In this document: piece after piece, positions 1 to 7,416 of the stretch | Layout of the letters: each line of letters starts with the position of its first letter | Position numbering within the stretch: position 1 is the first letter of the stretch | Assembly (NCBI GenBank): GCA_964620425.1 | Contig: CAZUGV010000004.1 | Span: 124,001-188,000 of the forward strand | Origin: DASXUG01 sp964620425 | GTDB lineage: Bacteria; Pseudomonadota; Gammaproteobacteria; Burkholderiales; Methylophilaceae | Direction of reading: 5' to 3' | Length of the DNA: 64,000 nt | Notes under the pieces: model-generated | What the model was told of the DNA's origin: nothing | The model's input: the letters and a program-made list of their open reading frames with translations, nothing else | Databases searched by the model: none | Made by a program: the position numbers and the translations under genes

Positions 1-101
1 GTGCATCTGAAAAACCCACTAAGACTGTTTTATTAACCTGTGCCATCCCGCGCTTACGAAGTAGAGTAAAATGCTAATTTTAAGCTATTTAAGCAATTGA
101 T

Positions 102-551
102 ATGAGTATTGCCCAAAACAAAAAAGCATTTTTTGATTATTTTATTGAAGAAAAATACGAAGCAGGGGTTGTCCTAGAAGGCTGGGAGGTCAAAGCCATC
201 CGCGACAACCGCGCCAATATTAAAGAAGCCTACGTCATTATACAACGCGGTGAAATATACCTCATCGGTTGTCATGTTACCCCACTAGGTGCTGCTTCAA
301 CCCATATTCGCCCAGATGCAATTCGCACCCGTAAGCTATTGTTACATAATGAAGAAATATCAAAATTGATTGGCAAGGTGGAGCGCGCGGGCTACACATT
401 AGTGCCGCTTGATTTACACTTCTCAAAAGGGCGCATCAAAGTGCAAATCGGCCTCGCTAAAGGCAAAAAACAACACGATAAACGCGATACCGAGAAACAA
501 AAAGATTGGGAACGCGAAAAAGGCCGCATCATGCGTGCGCATAACAAATAA
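102..551 (+). CDS. smpB: SsrA-binding protein SmpB
   Basis: SmpB binds tmRNA and delivers it to stalled ribosomes in trans-translation. The 149-aa product has the normal family length. It carries the N-terminal oligonucleotide-binding fold ([20 protein letters not shown], then GWEVKAIR) and ends in the basic tail [26 protein letters not shown], which folds in the decoding site. The ATG at 102 begins the conserved N-terminus. Its RNA partner ssrA lies 3.2 kb downstream on the same strand, separated only by the restriction-modification gene that starts 2 nt after the smpB stop. Identification is firm. Confidence 0.97.
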   Translation: MSIAQNKKAFFDYFIEEKYEAGVVLEGWEVKAIRDNRANIKEAYVIIQRGEIYLIGCHVTPLGAASTHIRPDAIRTRKLLLHNEEISKLIGKVERAGYTLVPLDLHFSKGRIKVQIGLAKGKKQHDKRDTEKQKDWEREKGRIMRAHNK

Positions 552-553
552 AA

Positions 554-1651
554 ATGGATACGCAACAATATATCAATAGACTCAATCAACGTTACCAACT
601 GGGTAACGCCACCGAGCACAGTTATCGTGGCGATTTGCAAAATTTGCTACAAGCACTGTTGCCCCATGTTGATATTACTAATGAGCCTAAACGCATTGAC
701 TGTGGCGCGCCCGATTACATCATCAGTCGCAAAGGCAAAGACATTCCCATCGGCTATATTGAGGCCAAAGATGTGGTGGAGGACATCAACGCCAAAAAGC
801 ACAAAGCACAGTTTGACCGCTACCGTGCGGCTTTAGACAACCTGATAATTACCGATTATTTGCAGTTTCAGTTTTACAAAGAAGGCAACTTAATCGAGAG
901 CGTCAGCATTGCGTACATCAGCAACGGCAGTATTCAAGCCTTGCCACAACACTTTGAGCGTTTTCAAGCGCTGATTAAAAACTTCGCAATTACTCATTCA
1001 ACCAGCATTAAATCGCCCACCAAACTAGCAGGCATGATGGCCGCCAAAGCGCGACTCATGGCGCAAGTGATTTTTGATGCGCTAGAGCAAGACGACAAAA
1101 ACGATGCCAATAGCGAGTTACAAAGCCAGCGTGAGGCATTTAAAAGCATCCTCATTCACGATATTGATAACGCCCAATTTGCCGATATTTACGCGCAAAC
1201 CATAGCCTACGGTTTGTTTGCCGCGCGTTATCACGACCCAAGCTTGCCCACTTTCTCGCGAGAAGAAGCTGCCACGCTCATCCCCAAAAGCAACCCATTT
1301 TTGCGCAAACTGTTTCAAACCGTGGCGACTTACAGTTTGGACGACAACGTAGGCGAACGCCTATTGTGGATAGTCGAAGAACTGGTGCAAGTGTTTTTAG
1401 CCACCGATGTCGCCAAAATCATGAAAGGCTTTGGCAAAAGCACGCGCCAGCAAGACCCGATTGTGCACTTTTACGAAACCTTTTTGGCTGAGTACGACCC
1501 CAAACTGCGCAAAGCGCGTGGCGTTTGGTACACGCCAGAACCCGTGGTCAACTTTATCGTCCGCGCCGTGGATGACATTTTAAAAACCAAATTCAACCTG
1601 CCCAAGGTTTGGCAGACACCAGCAAAATCACCCGCGAGGTTGAGAGCGTAG
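554..1651 (+). CDS. Type ISP restriction-modification enzyme, N-terminal part (frameshifted)
   Basis: This is the N-terminal third of a single-chain restriction enzyme/N6-adenine methyltransferase. A PD-(D/E)xK nuclease core is visible: Asp54 in GAPDYI, and Glu70 and Lys72 in YIEAKD. A helical linker follows, then the start of the methylase domain (VWYTPEPVVNFIVRAVDDIL). The reading frame is lost at about 1606-1608, where the next frame takes over. The sequence has GG where GGG would restore the expected LPKGLADTSK join. The last dozen residues of this frame are out-of-frame. Either the gene is recently inactivated or one base was missed in a draft assembly. It starts 2 nt after smpB, so it may be translated from the smpB transcript. 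Confidence 0.85.
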   Translation: MDTQQYINRLNQRYQLGNATEHSYRGDLQNLLQALLPHVDITNEPKRIDCGAPDYIISRKGKDIPIGYIEAKDVVEDINAKKHKAQFDRYRAALDNLIITDYLQFQFYKEGNLIESVSIAYISNGSIQALPQHFERFQALIKNFAITHSTSIKSPTKLAGMMAAKARLMAQVIFDALEQDDKNDANSELQSQREAFKSILIHDIDNAQFADIYAQTIAYGLFAARYHDPSLPTFSREEAATLIPKSNPFLRKLFQTVATYSLDDNVGERLLWIVEELVQVFLATDVAKIMKGFGKSTRQQDPIVHFYETFLAEYDPKLRKARGVWYTPEPVVNFIVRAVDDILKTKFNLPKVWQTPAKSPARLRA

Positions 1652-3696
1652 AGCCAGGCAGCAAAGGCAAAACCGTTAAAAAGCAAAAAACTTTTCATCG
1701 CGTACAAATTTTAGACCCCGCCACAGGCACAGGCACCTTTTTAGCCAAAACGGTCGAGCACATTTATCAAAACAACTTTGCCAGCATGCAAGGCATGTGG
1801 CCTGCCTATGTCAAAGAGCATTTAATCCCAAGGCTCAATGGCTTTGAATTATTGATGACCAGCTACGCCATGGCGCATTTAAAGTTGGATATGCTACTCA
1901 CCGAAACAGGCTACAAAGCCAGCGACAATAGCGAGCGCTTTAACATCTACCTCACCAACAGCCTAGAAGAACACCATCCAGACACAGGCACTTTGTTTGC
2001 TAGCTGGCTGAGTAGCGAGGCCAACGAGGCCAACGAGGCCAACCACATTAAACGCGATGCGCCCGTGATGGTGGTGATTGGTAATCCGCCATATTCGGTA
2101 AGCAGTAGCAACAAAAGCGATTGGATACAAGACCTGCTCAAGGACTACAAAAAAGACCTCAACGAGCGCAAGATTAACCTTGATGATGACTACATAAAAT
2201 TTATTCGCTTTGGGCAACACTTTATTGATAAAAACGGTGAAGGCGTGTTGGCCTACATTAGCAACAACAGCTTTATTGATGGTATTACGCACCGTCAAAT
2301 GCGCAAGCATTTGCTTGAAAGTTTTGATGAAATTTACATTCTCGACTTGCACGGCAACGCCAAAAAGAAAGAAACCGCACCCGATGGTAGCAAAGACGAA
2401 AACGTGTTCGACATCATGCAAGGCGTGAGCATTAACCTGTTTATTAAAACTGGCAAAAAAGCCAAAGATGCAATAGGTAAAGTGTTTCATGTTGAGTTGC
2501 ATGGTAAGCGAGAAGAAAAGTACGAGGCGTTGAATAGGGGTGGTTTCAAGACGTTGCCTTGGAATGAGTTGTCAATAGAAATGCCTTATCAATTTTTTGT
2601 GCCTATAAATTTCGATGGTTCTAGTACATATCAAAAAGGATTTAAAGTTGATGATTTAATGAATGGTGTTTCTGGAATTGAAACAAAAAGAGACCATTTT
2701 GCAATTGACTTTAATTTAGAGGATTTAAAAAACAGAATTACTGATTTTGTGGTAAATGATTATCCGTCAGCAGATAGAAAGAGCAAATTTGACCTTAGAG
2801 ATAATGAGTGGGTTGTTGATGAAGCAGTAAAAAATTTAAGGTTATCGGACAGTTGGAAGCAATCATTTTACCCATGTTTAACAAGACCTTTTGATACAAG
2901 GTGGATAGTTTATTCAAACATCATTTTATCTAGGGATAGAGGTCAAATGATGGCTGGTATGAATAGAGAAAACTATGGAATCGTATTAGGGCGGCAAAGT
3001 AAAGAGGACTTTGCGACTTTAATAATCGGCTCTGTTTGTACCCATAAAATAGTTACTGTCTACGATAGAAGTTTTATTTTTCCACTCTATAACTACCCAA
3101 ACTCTAACGACTTACTCACCGAAACCACGCGCACACCCAACCTCAATATGCAAATCGTCAACCAAATTGCACAAGGTTTGGGGCTGACGTTTACCCCCGA
3201 AAAAACCGACCAATCCGACACCTTTGCGCCGATTGACTTGCTCGATTACATCTACGCTGTGCTACACAGCCCCAGCTACCGCGAAACCTACAAAGAATTT
3301 TTAAAAATTGATTTTCCGCGTGTGCTTTACCCAAACAATGCGCAAACATTTTGGCAATTAGTCGCGCTGGGTGGCGAGTTGCGCAACACGCATCTGCTCG
3401 AAAACGTACCTGCGATTTCTAGCGTGAGTTACCCAGTGGCGGGCGATAACGTGGTTGGCAAACTGCGTTATGAAGATAACAAGGTTTACATCAACCAAAC
3501 CCAATACTTTGACCACGTGCCAGCGCTGGCGTGGAATTTTTATATTGGTGGCTACCAACCCGCACAAAAATGGCTAAAAGACCGCAAAGGCCGTGCGCTC
3601 AACATGGAAGATATTCAACACTACCAAAAAATCATCTTTGCGCTGTGCGAAACTGACAGGCTGATGAAAGCCGTTGACAACGTTTTTAGCGTATAA
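1609..3696 (+). CDS. Type ISP restriction-modification enzyme, methylase and specificity part (frameshifted)
   Basis: Continuation of the preceding gene in another frame; the TTG at 1609 is only the first possible start codon, not a likely real one. The methylase S-adenosylmethionine motif DPATGTGTFL (near 1711) and catalytic NPPY (2083-2094) are intact, marking an N6-adenine methyltransferase. The C-terminal part resembles the type ISP specificity domain. Joined to the first part the protein would be about 1,045 aa, the size of the short ISP class. Odd points: a perfect 9-nt tandem triplication at 2017-2043 (encoding EAN repeats), and a stretch at roughly 2510-3090 that is clearly more AT-rich than both flanks, as expected for an exchanged target-recognition segment. 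The stop codon lies inside the -10 box of ssrA. Confidence 0.82.
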   Translation: MADTSKITREVESVEPGSKGKTVKKQKTFHRVQILDPATGTGTFLAKTVEHIYQNNFASMQGMWPAYVKEHLIPRLNGFELLMTSYAMAHLKLDMLLTETGYKASDNSERFNIYLTNSLEEHHPDTGTLFASWLSSEANEANEANHIKRDAPVMVVIGNPPYSVSSSNKSDWIQDLLKDYKKDLNERKINLDDDYIKFIRFGQHFIDKNGEGVLAYISNNSFIDGITHRQMRKHLLESFDEIYILDLHGNAKKKETAPDGSKDENVFDIMQGVSINLFIKTGKKAKDAIGKVFHVELHGKREEKYEALNRGGFKTLPWNELSIEMPYQFFVPINFDGSSTYQKGFKVDDLMNGVSGIETKRDHFAIDFNLEDLKNRITDFVVNDYPSADRKSKFDLRDNEWVVDEAVKNLRLSDSWKQSFYPCLTRPFDTRWIVYSNIILSRDRGQMMAGMNRENYGIVLGRQSKEDFATLIIGSVCTHKIVTVYDRSFIFPLYNYPNSNDLLTETTRTPNLNMQIVNQIAQGLGLTFTPEKTDQSDTFAPIDLLDYIYAVLHSPSYRETYKEFLKIDFPRVLYPNNAQTFWQLVALGGELRNTHLLENVPAISSVSYPVAGDNVVGKLRYEDNKVYINQTQYFDHVPALAWNFYIGGYQPAQKWLKDRKGRALNMEDIQHYQKIIFALCETDRLMKAVDNVFSV

Positions 3697-3697
3697 T
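3692..3697 (+). promoter_or_regulatory. -10 element of the ssrA promoter
   Basis: A perfect TATAAT lies 12 nt before the mature tmRNA 5' end, as expected for a transcript trimmed by RNase P. The stop codon of the upstream R-M gene (3694-3696) is contained in it. A TTGACA occurs at 3674-3679, but the 12-nt spacing is too short for a normal -35, so the true -35 is weak or different. Confidence 0.6.
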
Positions 3698-3709
3698 ACT
3701 CATAGCTTT

Positions 3710-4076
3710 GGGGCTGACCAGGTTTCGACGTGGGTTGCAAAGCAGTGCAGGGCATACCGAGGGTTCAGGTTTCCTCGTAAATCCATCTGAAAAAGTATAG
3801 TCGCAAACGACGAAACTTACTCTCTAGCAGCTTAATCCTGCTGGACGCTACACCAGCTCTCCCGTGGGTTGGATTGGGGTAACCCATACGTAGTGTCATA
3901 TACACGGGATACGTGTTGTGTTGGGCCACTTAGCACTTCATTAACCTTAAGGTAGCTCGCGTGCAAACTGCTTGTCTGTTGGTGTGTTGCACGTTAAATT
4001 AAACAACAAGGCTAAGTATGTAGAACTGTCTGTAGAGGGCTTGCGGACGGGGGTTCGATTCCCCCCAGCTCCACCA
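3710..4076 (+). ncRNA. ssrA: Transfer-messenger RNA (tmRNA)
   Basis: tmRNA rescues stalled ribosomes and tags the nascent peptide for proteolysis. The 5' end GGGGCTG pairs with CAGCTCC of the 3' end to give a 7-bp acceptor stem (one G-U), ending in encoded CCA at 4076. The T-arm GGGTTCGATTCCC is present. The resume codon is GCA at 3803, and the reading frame at 3803-3835 gives ANDETYSLAA followed by TAA, a typical proteobacterial tag ending in LAA-like residues. Length is 367 nt in one piece. The partner protein gene smpB is upstream, and an integrase gene follows the 3' end, which is a classical integration target. Confidence 0.97.
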
Positions 4077-4096
4077 TTATCTAGTTTCACCCAGTC

Positions 4097-4171
4097 CTAG
4101 GAAGTCCTGAAAGCCCGCTCCCAGCGGGCTTTTTTGTTGGTTTTTCGTATTATCAAGTGCTAGGCAGTCCT
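4097..4171 (+). repeat. Pair of 12-nt direct repeats next to the tmRNA 3' end
   Basis: CTAGGAAGTCCT at 4097-4108 recurs with one mismatch as CTAGGCAGTCCT at 4160-4171, flanking the terminator and lying between ssrA and the integrase gene. The position fits arm-type integrase sites or an attachment-site remnant, but no third copy was found by eye. Confidence 0.4.
4111..4135 (+). terminator. Rho-independent terminator of ssrA
   Basis: AGCCCGCT (4112-4119) pairs with AGCGGGCT (4123-4130) around a CCC loop, with a flanking A-T pair and a run of six T. It lies 35 nt after the tmRNA 3' end. Confidence 0.85.
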
Positions 4172-4190
4172 ATTGCATCCGAATATAAAA

Positions 4191-4233
4191 GGGGGTACAT
4201 TAGGGGGTACATTGATTTTACGTGGGGGTACAT
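4191..4233 (+). repeat. Three direct repeats GGGGGTACAT before the integrase start
   Basis: The 10-mer GGGGGTACAT occurs at 4191-4200, 4203-4212 and 4224-4233. The last copy contains the ribosome binding G-run and reaches into the start codon of the integrase. A shorter GGGGGTACA recurs inside the gene at 4367-4375. The overlap with translation initiation suggests regulation of the integrase by protein or RNA binding, or integrase recognition sites. This reading is inferred from placement. Confidence 0.55.
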
Positions 4234-4234
4234 G

Positions 4235-5446
4235 ATGCCTTTGACTGATATTGCTATACGAAATGCCAAGCCCGAAGCCAAGCCCCGCAAGCTCTCAGAC
4301 GAGAAAGGCTTGTTTTTACTAATCCATCCAAACGGCTCAAAATACTGGCGGCTTAAGTATCGTATTGGGGGTACAGAGAGGCTCTTGGCTTTGGGGGTAT
4401 ATCCTGAAGTCCCATTATCTGAAGCCAGATCAAAACGTGATGATGCTAGAAAACTGATTGCTAATGGCATAGACCCAAGCACTCAAAAGCAAGAGGCAAA
4501 GAACGCCAAAAACGATGCTCACGCTAATAGCTTTAAAGCATTAGCTATAGAATGGGCAGATAGTTATTTCACAAATAAATCAGCTTCACATAAAGAGCGC
4601 ACCATGAGGCGCTTAGAACTTTATATTTACCCTTGGCTAGGCAATAAGCCAATATCTGAAATTACAGCCCCTCAAATACTAGAGGCGGTTAAACGAGTTC
4701 AAAACCTAAACAAATTAGAAACAGCACACCGAACTTTGCAAGCCACAAGTCAAGTGTTTAGGTATGCAGTACAAAACGGCAAGGCATCCCGTGACCCATG
4801 CCCCGATCTAAGAGGTGCTGTCCCGACACCAAGCGTCAAACACATGGCCTCACTTACTGAACCTAAAGAAATAGCGGAGCTACTGAGGGCAATAGACGGC
4901 TTTACAGGTTCGTTTACAGTACAAACAGCGCTCAGATTATCCCCGCTCGTATTTACCCGCCCAAGCGAGTTGCGCACAGCGAAATGGGCTGATATTGATT
5001 TAGAGGCTAATGAGTGGCGCTATTTAGTTAGTAAGACTAAAACATTGCACTTAGTCCCGCTTTCTACCCAAGCAGCTAAACTCTTTGCAGATATGAAAGC
5101 AATATCAGGGCATGGGGAGTTTGTTTTTCAAGGTGGTCACGACCCTAAAAAACCAATGAGCGCGGCGGCTATCAATGCAGCTTTAAAACGTATGGGGTAT
5201 GACACACAGCAAGACATCACGGCACACGGCTTTAGAGCAATGGCCAGAACAATATTGCATGAGCGCTTAGATATAGACCCTCATATTATTGAGCATCAAT
5301 TAGCTCATAAAGTACCTGATGCTCTTGGGGCAGCATACAACCGCACTAAGTTTATTGAGCAACGCAAAGTAATGATGCAAAAATGGGCTGATTATTTGGA
5401 TGAGTTAAAGGCAGGGGCTAAAGTACTACCGATTAAAGCGGCCTAG
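4235..5446 (+). CDS. P4-type tyrosine site-specific integrase
   Basis: Catalyses integration and excision of a mobile element; its position directly after ssrA indicates that the tmRNA gene is the target site. The N-terminus MPLTDIAIRNAKP, followed by GLFLLIHPNGSKYWRLKYR, is the arm-binding DUF4102 domain of P4/prophage CP4-57-like integrases. The C-terminal catalytic residues are visible: Arg in TRPSELR, HGFR (His-x-x-Arg), His in AHK, and the Tyr nucleophile in AAYNRTKF. The product is about 403 aa, full length for the family. The start at 4235 (or ATG 4232) is chosen because the conserved domain begins there and a GGGGG ribosome site is at 4224-4228; the longer frame from 4157 adds an unconserved leader. 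No matching element cargo or second attachment site is evident downstream. Confidence 0.93.
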   Translation: MPLTDIAIRNAKPEAKPRKLSDEKGLFLLIHPNGSKYWRLKYRIGGTERLLALGVYPEVPLSEARSKRDDARKLIANGIDPSTQKQEAKNAKNDAHANSFKALAIEWADSYFTNKSASHKERTMRRLELYIYPWLGNKPISEITAPQILEAVKRVQNLNKLETAHRTLQATSQVFRYAVQNGKASRDPCPDLRGAVPTPSVKHMASLTEPKEIAELLRAIDGFTGSFTVQTALRLSPLVFTRPSELRTAKWADIDLEANEWRYLVSKTKTLHLVPLSTQAAKLFADMKAISGHGEFVFQGGHDPKKPMSAAAINAALKRMGYDTQQDITAHGFRAMARTILHERLDIDPHIIEHQLAHKVPDALGAAYNRTKFIEQRKVMMQKWADYLDELKAGAKVLPIKAA

Positions 5447-5592
5447 TGTTTTCTCTTAAGAGGGGGGGCTCTATCCACTGAGATCTAACGTCACTCATGC
5501 GGTTCATGAGTAAAGCGGCAATACTGGTAACTGTGGAAGGTGACACTAGCATTCCCTAACCACAATGCAATACTGTTAAGGAGTATCGCATC
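5447..5592. other. Gene-free stretch after the integrase
   Basis: No coding potential was recognised. A perfect 7-bp stem (ACTCATG at 5493-5499, CATGAGT at 5505-5511) with a 5-nt loop and no T-run is present; its function is unknown. The stretch ends with the strong ribosome binding site of the small broken gene at 5593. Confidence 0.35.
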
Positions 5593-5831
5593 ATGGCTGA
5601 CGCCAATTTTACAGCAAAGATTAATTACCTACTTAATTACTAGGTGCTTCAGATGCTGAGAATATTTTGTATCAATTGCTAGAAAGAATAAAACTAGCTT
5701 TAAATGAAGTTTTTGATTGCGATAACTGGCAAGAGCATTTTTCATCGAAAAGAAATGAAATTATTTTAGATGTTGTCAATAAACTTGGTGATTTATTCGG
5801 CAGAATACCCGTTGCTGTCGATCAGCCTTGA
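5593..5831 (+). pseudogene. Small hypothetical gene disrupted by a frameshift
   Basis: A strong ribosome binding site (AAGGAG, 5578-5583) precedes ATG 5593. That frame gives only 16 residues (MADANFTAKINYLLNY) before TAG at 5641. The next frame continues without interruption from 5640 (LGASDAENILYQLLERIKLA and onward) to TGA at 5829-5831, giving a plausible helical protein of about 78 residues if one base is restored near 5629-5640. I do not recognise the family. It lies between the integrase and pqqA, so it may be decayed island cargo. A real 16-residue peptide is the alternative. Confidence 0.5.
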
Positions 5832-6069
5832 TTTTCATGTGATTGCAATGGGCCGAACTCTTCGATAATTACAGTCAGCTTTCTTGCTACCTAAAAGCAG
5901 ACATCAATAATTTGGTCTTGCGGCCCTGTGCCGTCATTCGTAATCCTAATTAATGAATATCACTAGCTTTCAATCATGATTGCCAAGATCGCATAATATA
6001 AGGGGTAGCGCATAATGCAATCACACGAACAAGACATATCGTCAGTTCAAACAGATATCGGAGATTACT
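5832..6069. other. Intergenic region upstream of pqqA
   Basis: No ORF of note. It must hold the pqqA promoter, but no convincing -35/-10 pair could be chosen by eye; CATAAT at 5992-5997 is a weak -10 candidate. Confidence 0.3.
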
Positions 6070-6141
6070 ATGTGGACTAAACCAGCAGCTACAGAAATGC
6101 GTTTCGGCTTTGAAGTAACTATGTACGTAATGAACAAGTAA
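6070..6141 (+). CDS. pqqA: PQQ precursor peptide PqqA
   Basis: This encodes a 23-residue peptide, [20 protein letters not shown] plus MNK. It matches the PqqA family over its whole length: N-terminal MW-KPA, the R-x-G-FEVT-MY core, and the conserved Glu15 and Tyr19 (E-x-x-x-Y) that PqqE cross-links to build the redox cofactor pyrroloquinoline quinone. PQQ serves periplasmic methanol dehydrogenases in methylotrophs. GGAG at 6060-6063 is 6 nt before the ATG. A strong terminator follows 20 nt after the stop, so it is a monocistronic unit; no pqqB, C, D or E gene is in this window. The gene is too short for ordinary gene callers. Confidence 0.93.
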   Translation: MWTKPAATEMRFGFEVTMYVMNK

Positions 6142-6160
6142 TTCGCTTCACTGCATTTAA

Positions 6161-6190
6161 AAATCCCACCCAATGTAGGTGGGATTTTTT
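6161..6190 (+). terminator. Rho-independent terminator of pqqA
   Basis: A perfect 10-bp stem (AAATCCCACC at 6161-6170, GGTGGGATTT at 6178-6187) with a 7-nt loop and six T. The A-run on the other side could let it also end the convergent minus-strand gene. Confidence 0.9.
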
Positions 6191-6225
6191 ATTCTTACTG
6201 CCCCTAACAACTCAACCCAAAATAC

Positions 6226-6906
6226 TCAAAAAATCTTTCTCATTATCATCGGAAATATAAAGCCAGCAATCAGCAGCAAGAAAACAATGCCCCCAGAAAA
6301 CTCCTTGGCATGTAAGGCCGTAAATGTATTGAGTTTAGTGTCCTTTGCATTTTCAGCTGCTACAGGATTACCAGTTTCAGGCGTTGCAATATCGGCTGAC
6401 TGCACAGTTTCAAGCTTTTGAGGTTCTATAGCGGATTGTTCCGGTGCTATTTCACTAGCGGGCAAGTCTTGCGTTTCTGTATTGCTTGATGCAGATTCAG
6501 TCGCAGCAGGTAGATCCTCTTGGCTTGTTGCAACAGGCGCAGCGGTGGTTGAAGCTGGTATTTCAATAGCATCTTCCACTGACGCCCGATTACTCTCAAC
6601 TCTAGAAGCTAAATATGCATTTCTATTTTGATAGGTAGATTCTAAACAAGCCGCATCTAGGCATGCATTTCTTGTGTGCTTTAACCAGTCGCGCTGGTCT
6701 TGTAGCGCTTGACCTTCATCTTTGGAGCTTGATTTGTACTCCCTAAACAATGCGGTGTTTTTATCATCTAACTGGCTAAGATTCTCGTTATTGCATATCA
6801 GGTTTTCAACGGTATTCGCTGCTTTGGTACAATCAAACCCAGCCGCTTCTATTAGATTGGCTTGTATCAAAAAAAGCGCTGTTACTATGGTGAGTATTAA
6901 TTTCAT
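6226..6906 (-). CDS. LprI-like (DUF1311) secreted or membrane-anchored protein
   Basis: A 226-aa protein with an N-terminal signal peptide (MKLILTIVTALFLIQANLIEAAG). A cysteine-containing domain follows at about residues 24-100 (FDCTKAANTVENLICNNENL, then QRDWLKHTRNACLDAACLE). This pattern matches the N-terminal domain of lysozyme-inhibitor LprI-like proteins, with four cysteines likely in disulfides. A long acidic Ala/Pro/Ser/Thr-rich linker follows, and the protein ends in a hydrophobic segment (GGIVFLLLIAGFIFPMIM) with a basic end, so it is probably anchored in the inner membrane facing the periplasm. The exact role is unknown. It lies 15 nt after the next minus-strand gene, so the two probably form an operon. 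Confidence 0.75.
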   Translation of the reverse strand: MKLILTIVTALFLIQANLIEAAGFDCTKAANTVENLICNNENLSQLDDKNTALFREYKSSSKDEGQALQDQRDWLKHTRNACLDAACLESTYQNRNAYLASRVESNRASVEDAIEIPASTTAAPVATSQEDLPAATESASSNTETQDLPASEIAPEQSAIEPQKLETVQSADIATPETGNPVAAENAKDTKLNTFTALHAKEFSGGIVFLLLIAGFIFPMIMRKIF

Positions 6907-6921
6907 GTTTATCTCTTTTGC

Positions 6922-7401
6922 TTAAGCTCGGTTAATGGGAGTACCCATATGATTGATTTGTCGAATGGCGCTATAGGCTTCTTCACACTTATCTTCACTG
7001 ACAAACCAGATGGTTGCACCACCAAAGTTGCCAATAATATTCAGGCCATAATAAATTTTGTTTTGATTGATTTTTATTCCAAAAAGACGATGCCCCCAAC
7101 GACTTTTCTGACCAATTTGGCTAATGCGATTTAAAGCGATTCGCTTTCTACCGAAGAACTGCAATATAAAGAAAGGATTGATGTAATCCAACACCGAGTT
7201 TGCTGATATTTGCCCACCAGGAAATTCAATGGTTTGATGATTAAAATCAAATTGAATGCCATGCCACACGGCGCTTAAACGTAGCACCACCATAAAGAAA
7301 AGCCCATTCACTAACGCTGGTAGCCTTATTGCTCTGTCATATTCCAAATAATCGCAGGCGCAAGCTATGTTGAAATAGTGGATTATCACTAGCACAAACA
7401 T
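6922..7401 (-). CDS. Hypothetical membrane-associated protein
   Basis: A 159-aa product with hydrophobic segments near residues 1-15 and 28-45, followed by a mostly polar beta-rich part. I do not recognise the family. The start at 7401 has no clear ribosome site and lies only 15 nt from the divergent higA start; Met37 (7293) is an alternative start that would leave room for a promoter. It is likely co-transcribed with the LprI-like gene 15 nt downstream. Confidence 0.5.
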   Translation of the reverse strand: MFVLVIIHYFNIACACDYLEYDRAIRLPALVNGLFFMVVLRLSAVWHGIQFDFNHQTIEFPGGQISANSVLDYINPFFILQFFGRKRIALNRISQIGQKSRWGHRLFGIKINQNKIYYGLNIIGNFGGATIWFVSEDKCEEAYSAIRQINHMGTPINRA

Positions 7402-7416
7402 AAGAAAGGTTTAAAT

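Noticed and set aside
1..101. Promoter of smpB
   Set aside because: TAAAAT at 67-72 could be a -10, but no -35 at a suitable distance was found.
3674..3697. TTGACA as -35 for ssrA
   Set aside because: Only 12 nt separate it from TATAAT, too short for sigma70.
4157..4234. Longer N-terminus of the integrase
   Set aside because: The leader translates the GGGGGTACAT repeats and has no resemblance to the family; the DUF4102 domain begins at the ATG near 4235.
6179..6421. Plus-strand ORF opposite the LprI-like gene
   Set aside because: Begins in the pqqA terminator and is antisense to a gene with a clear signal peptide and conserved cysteine domain.
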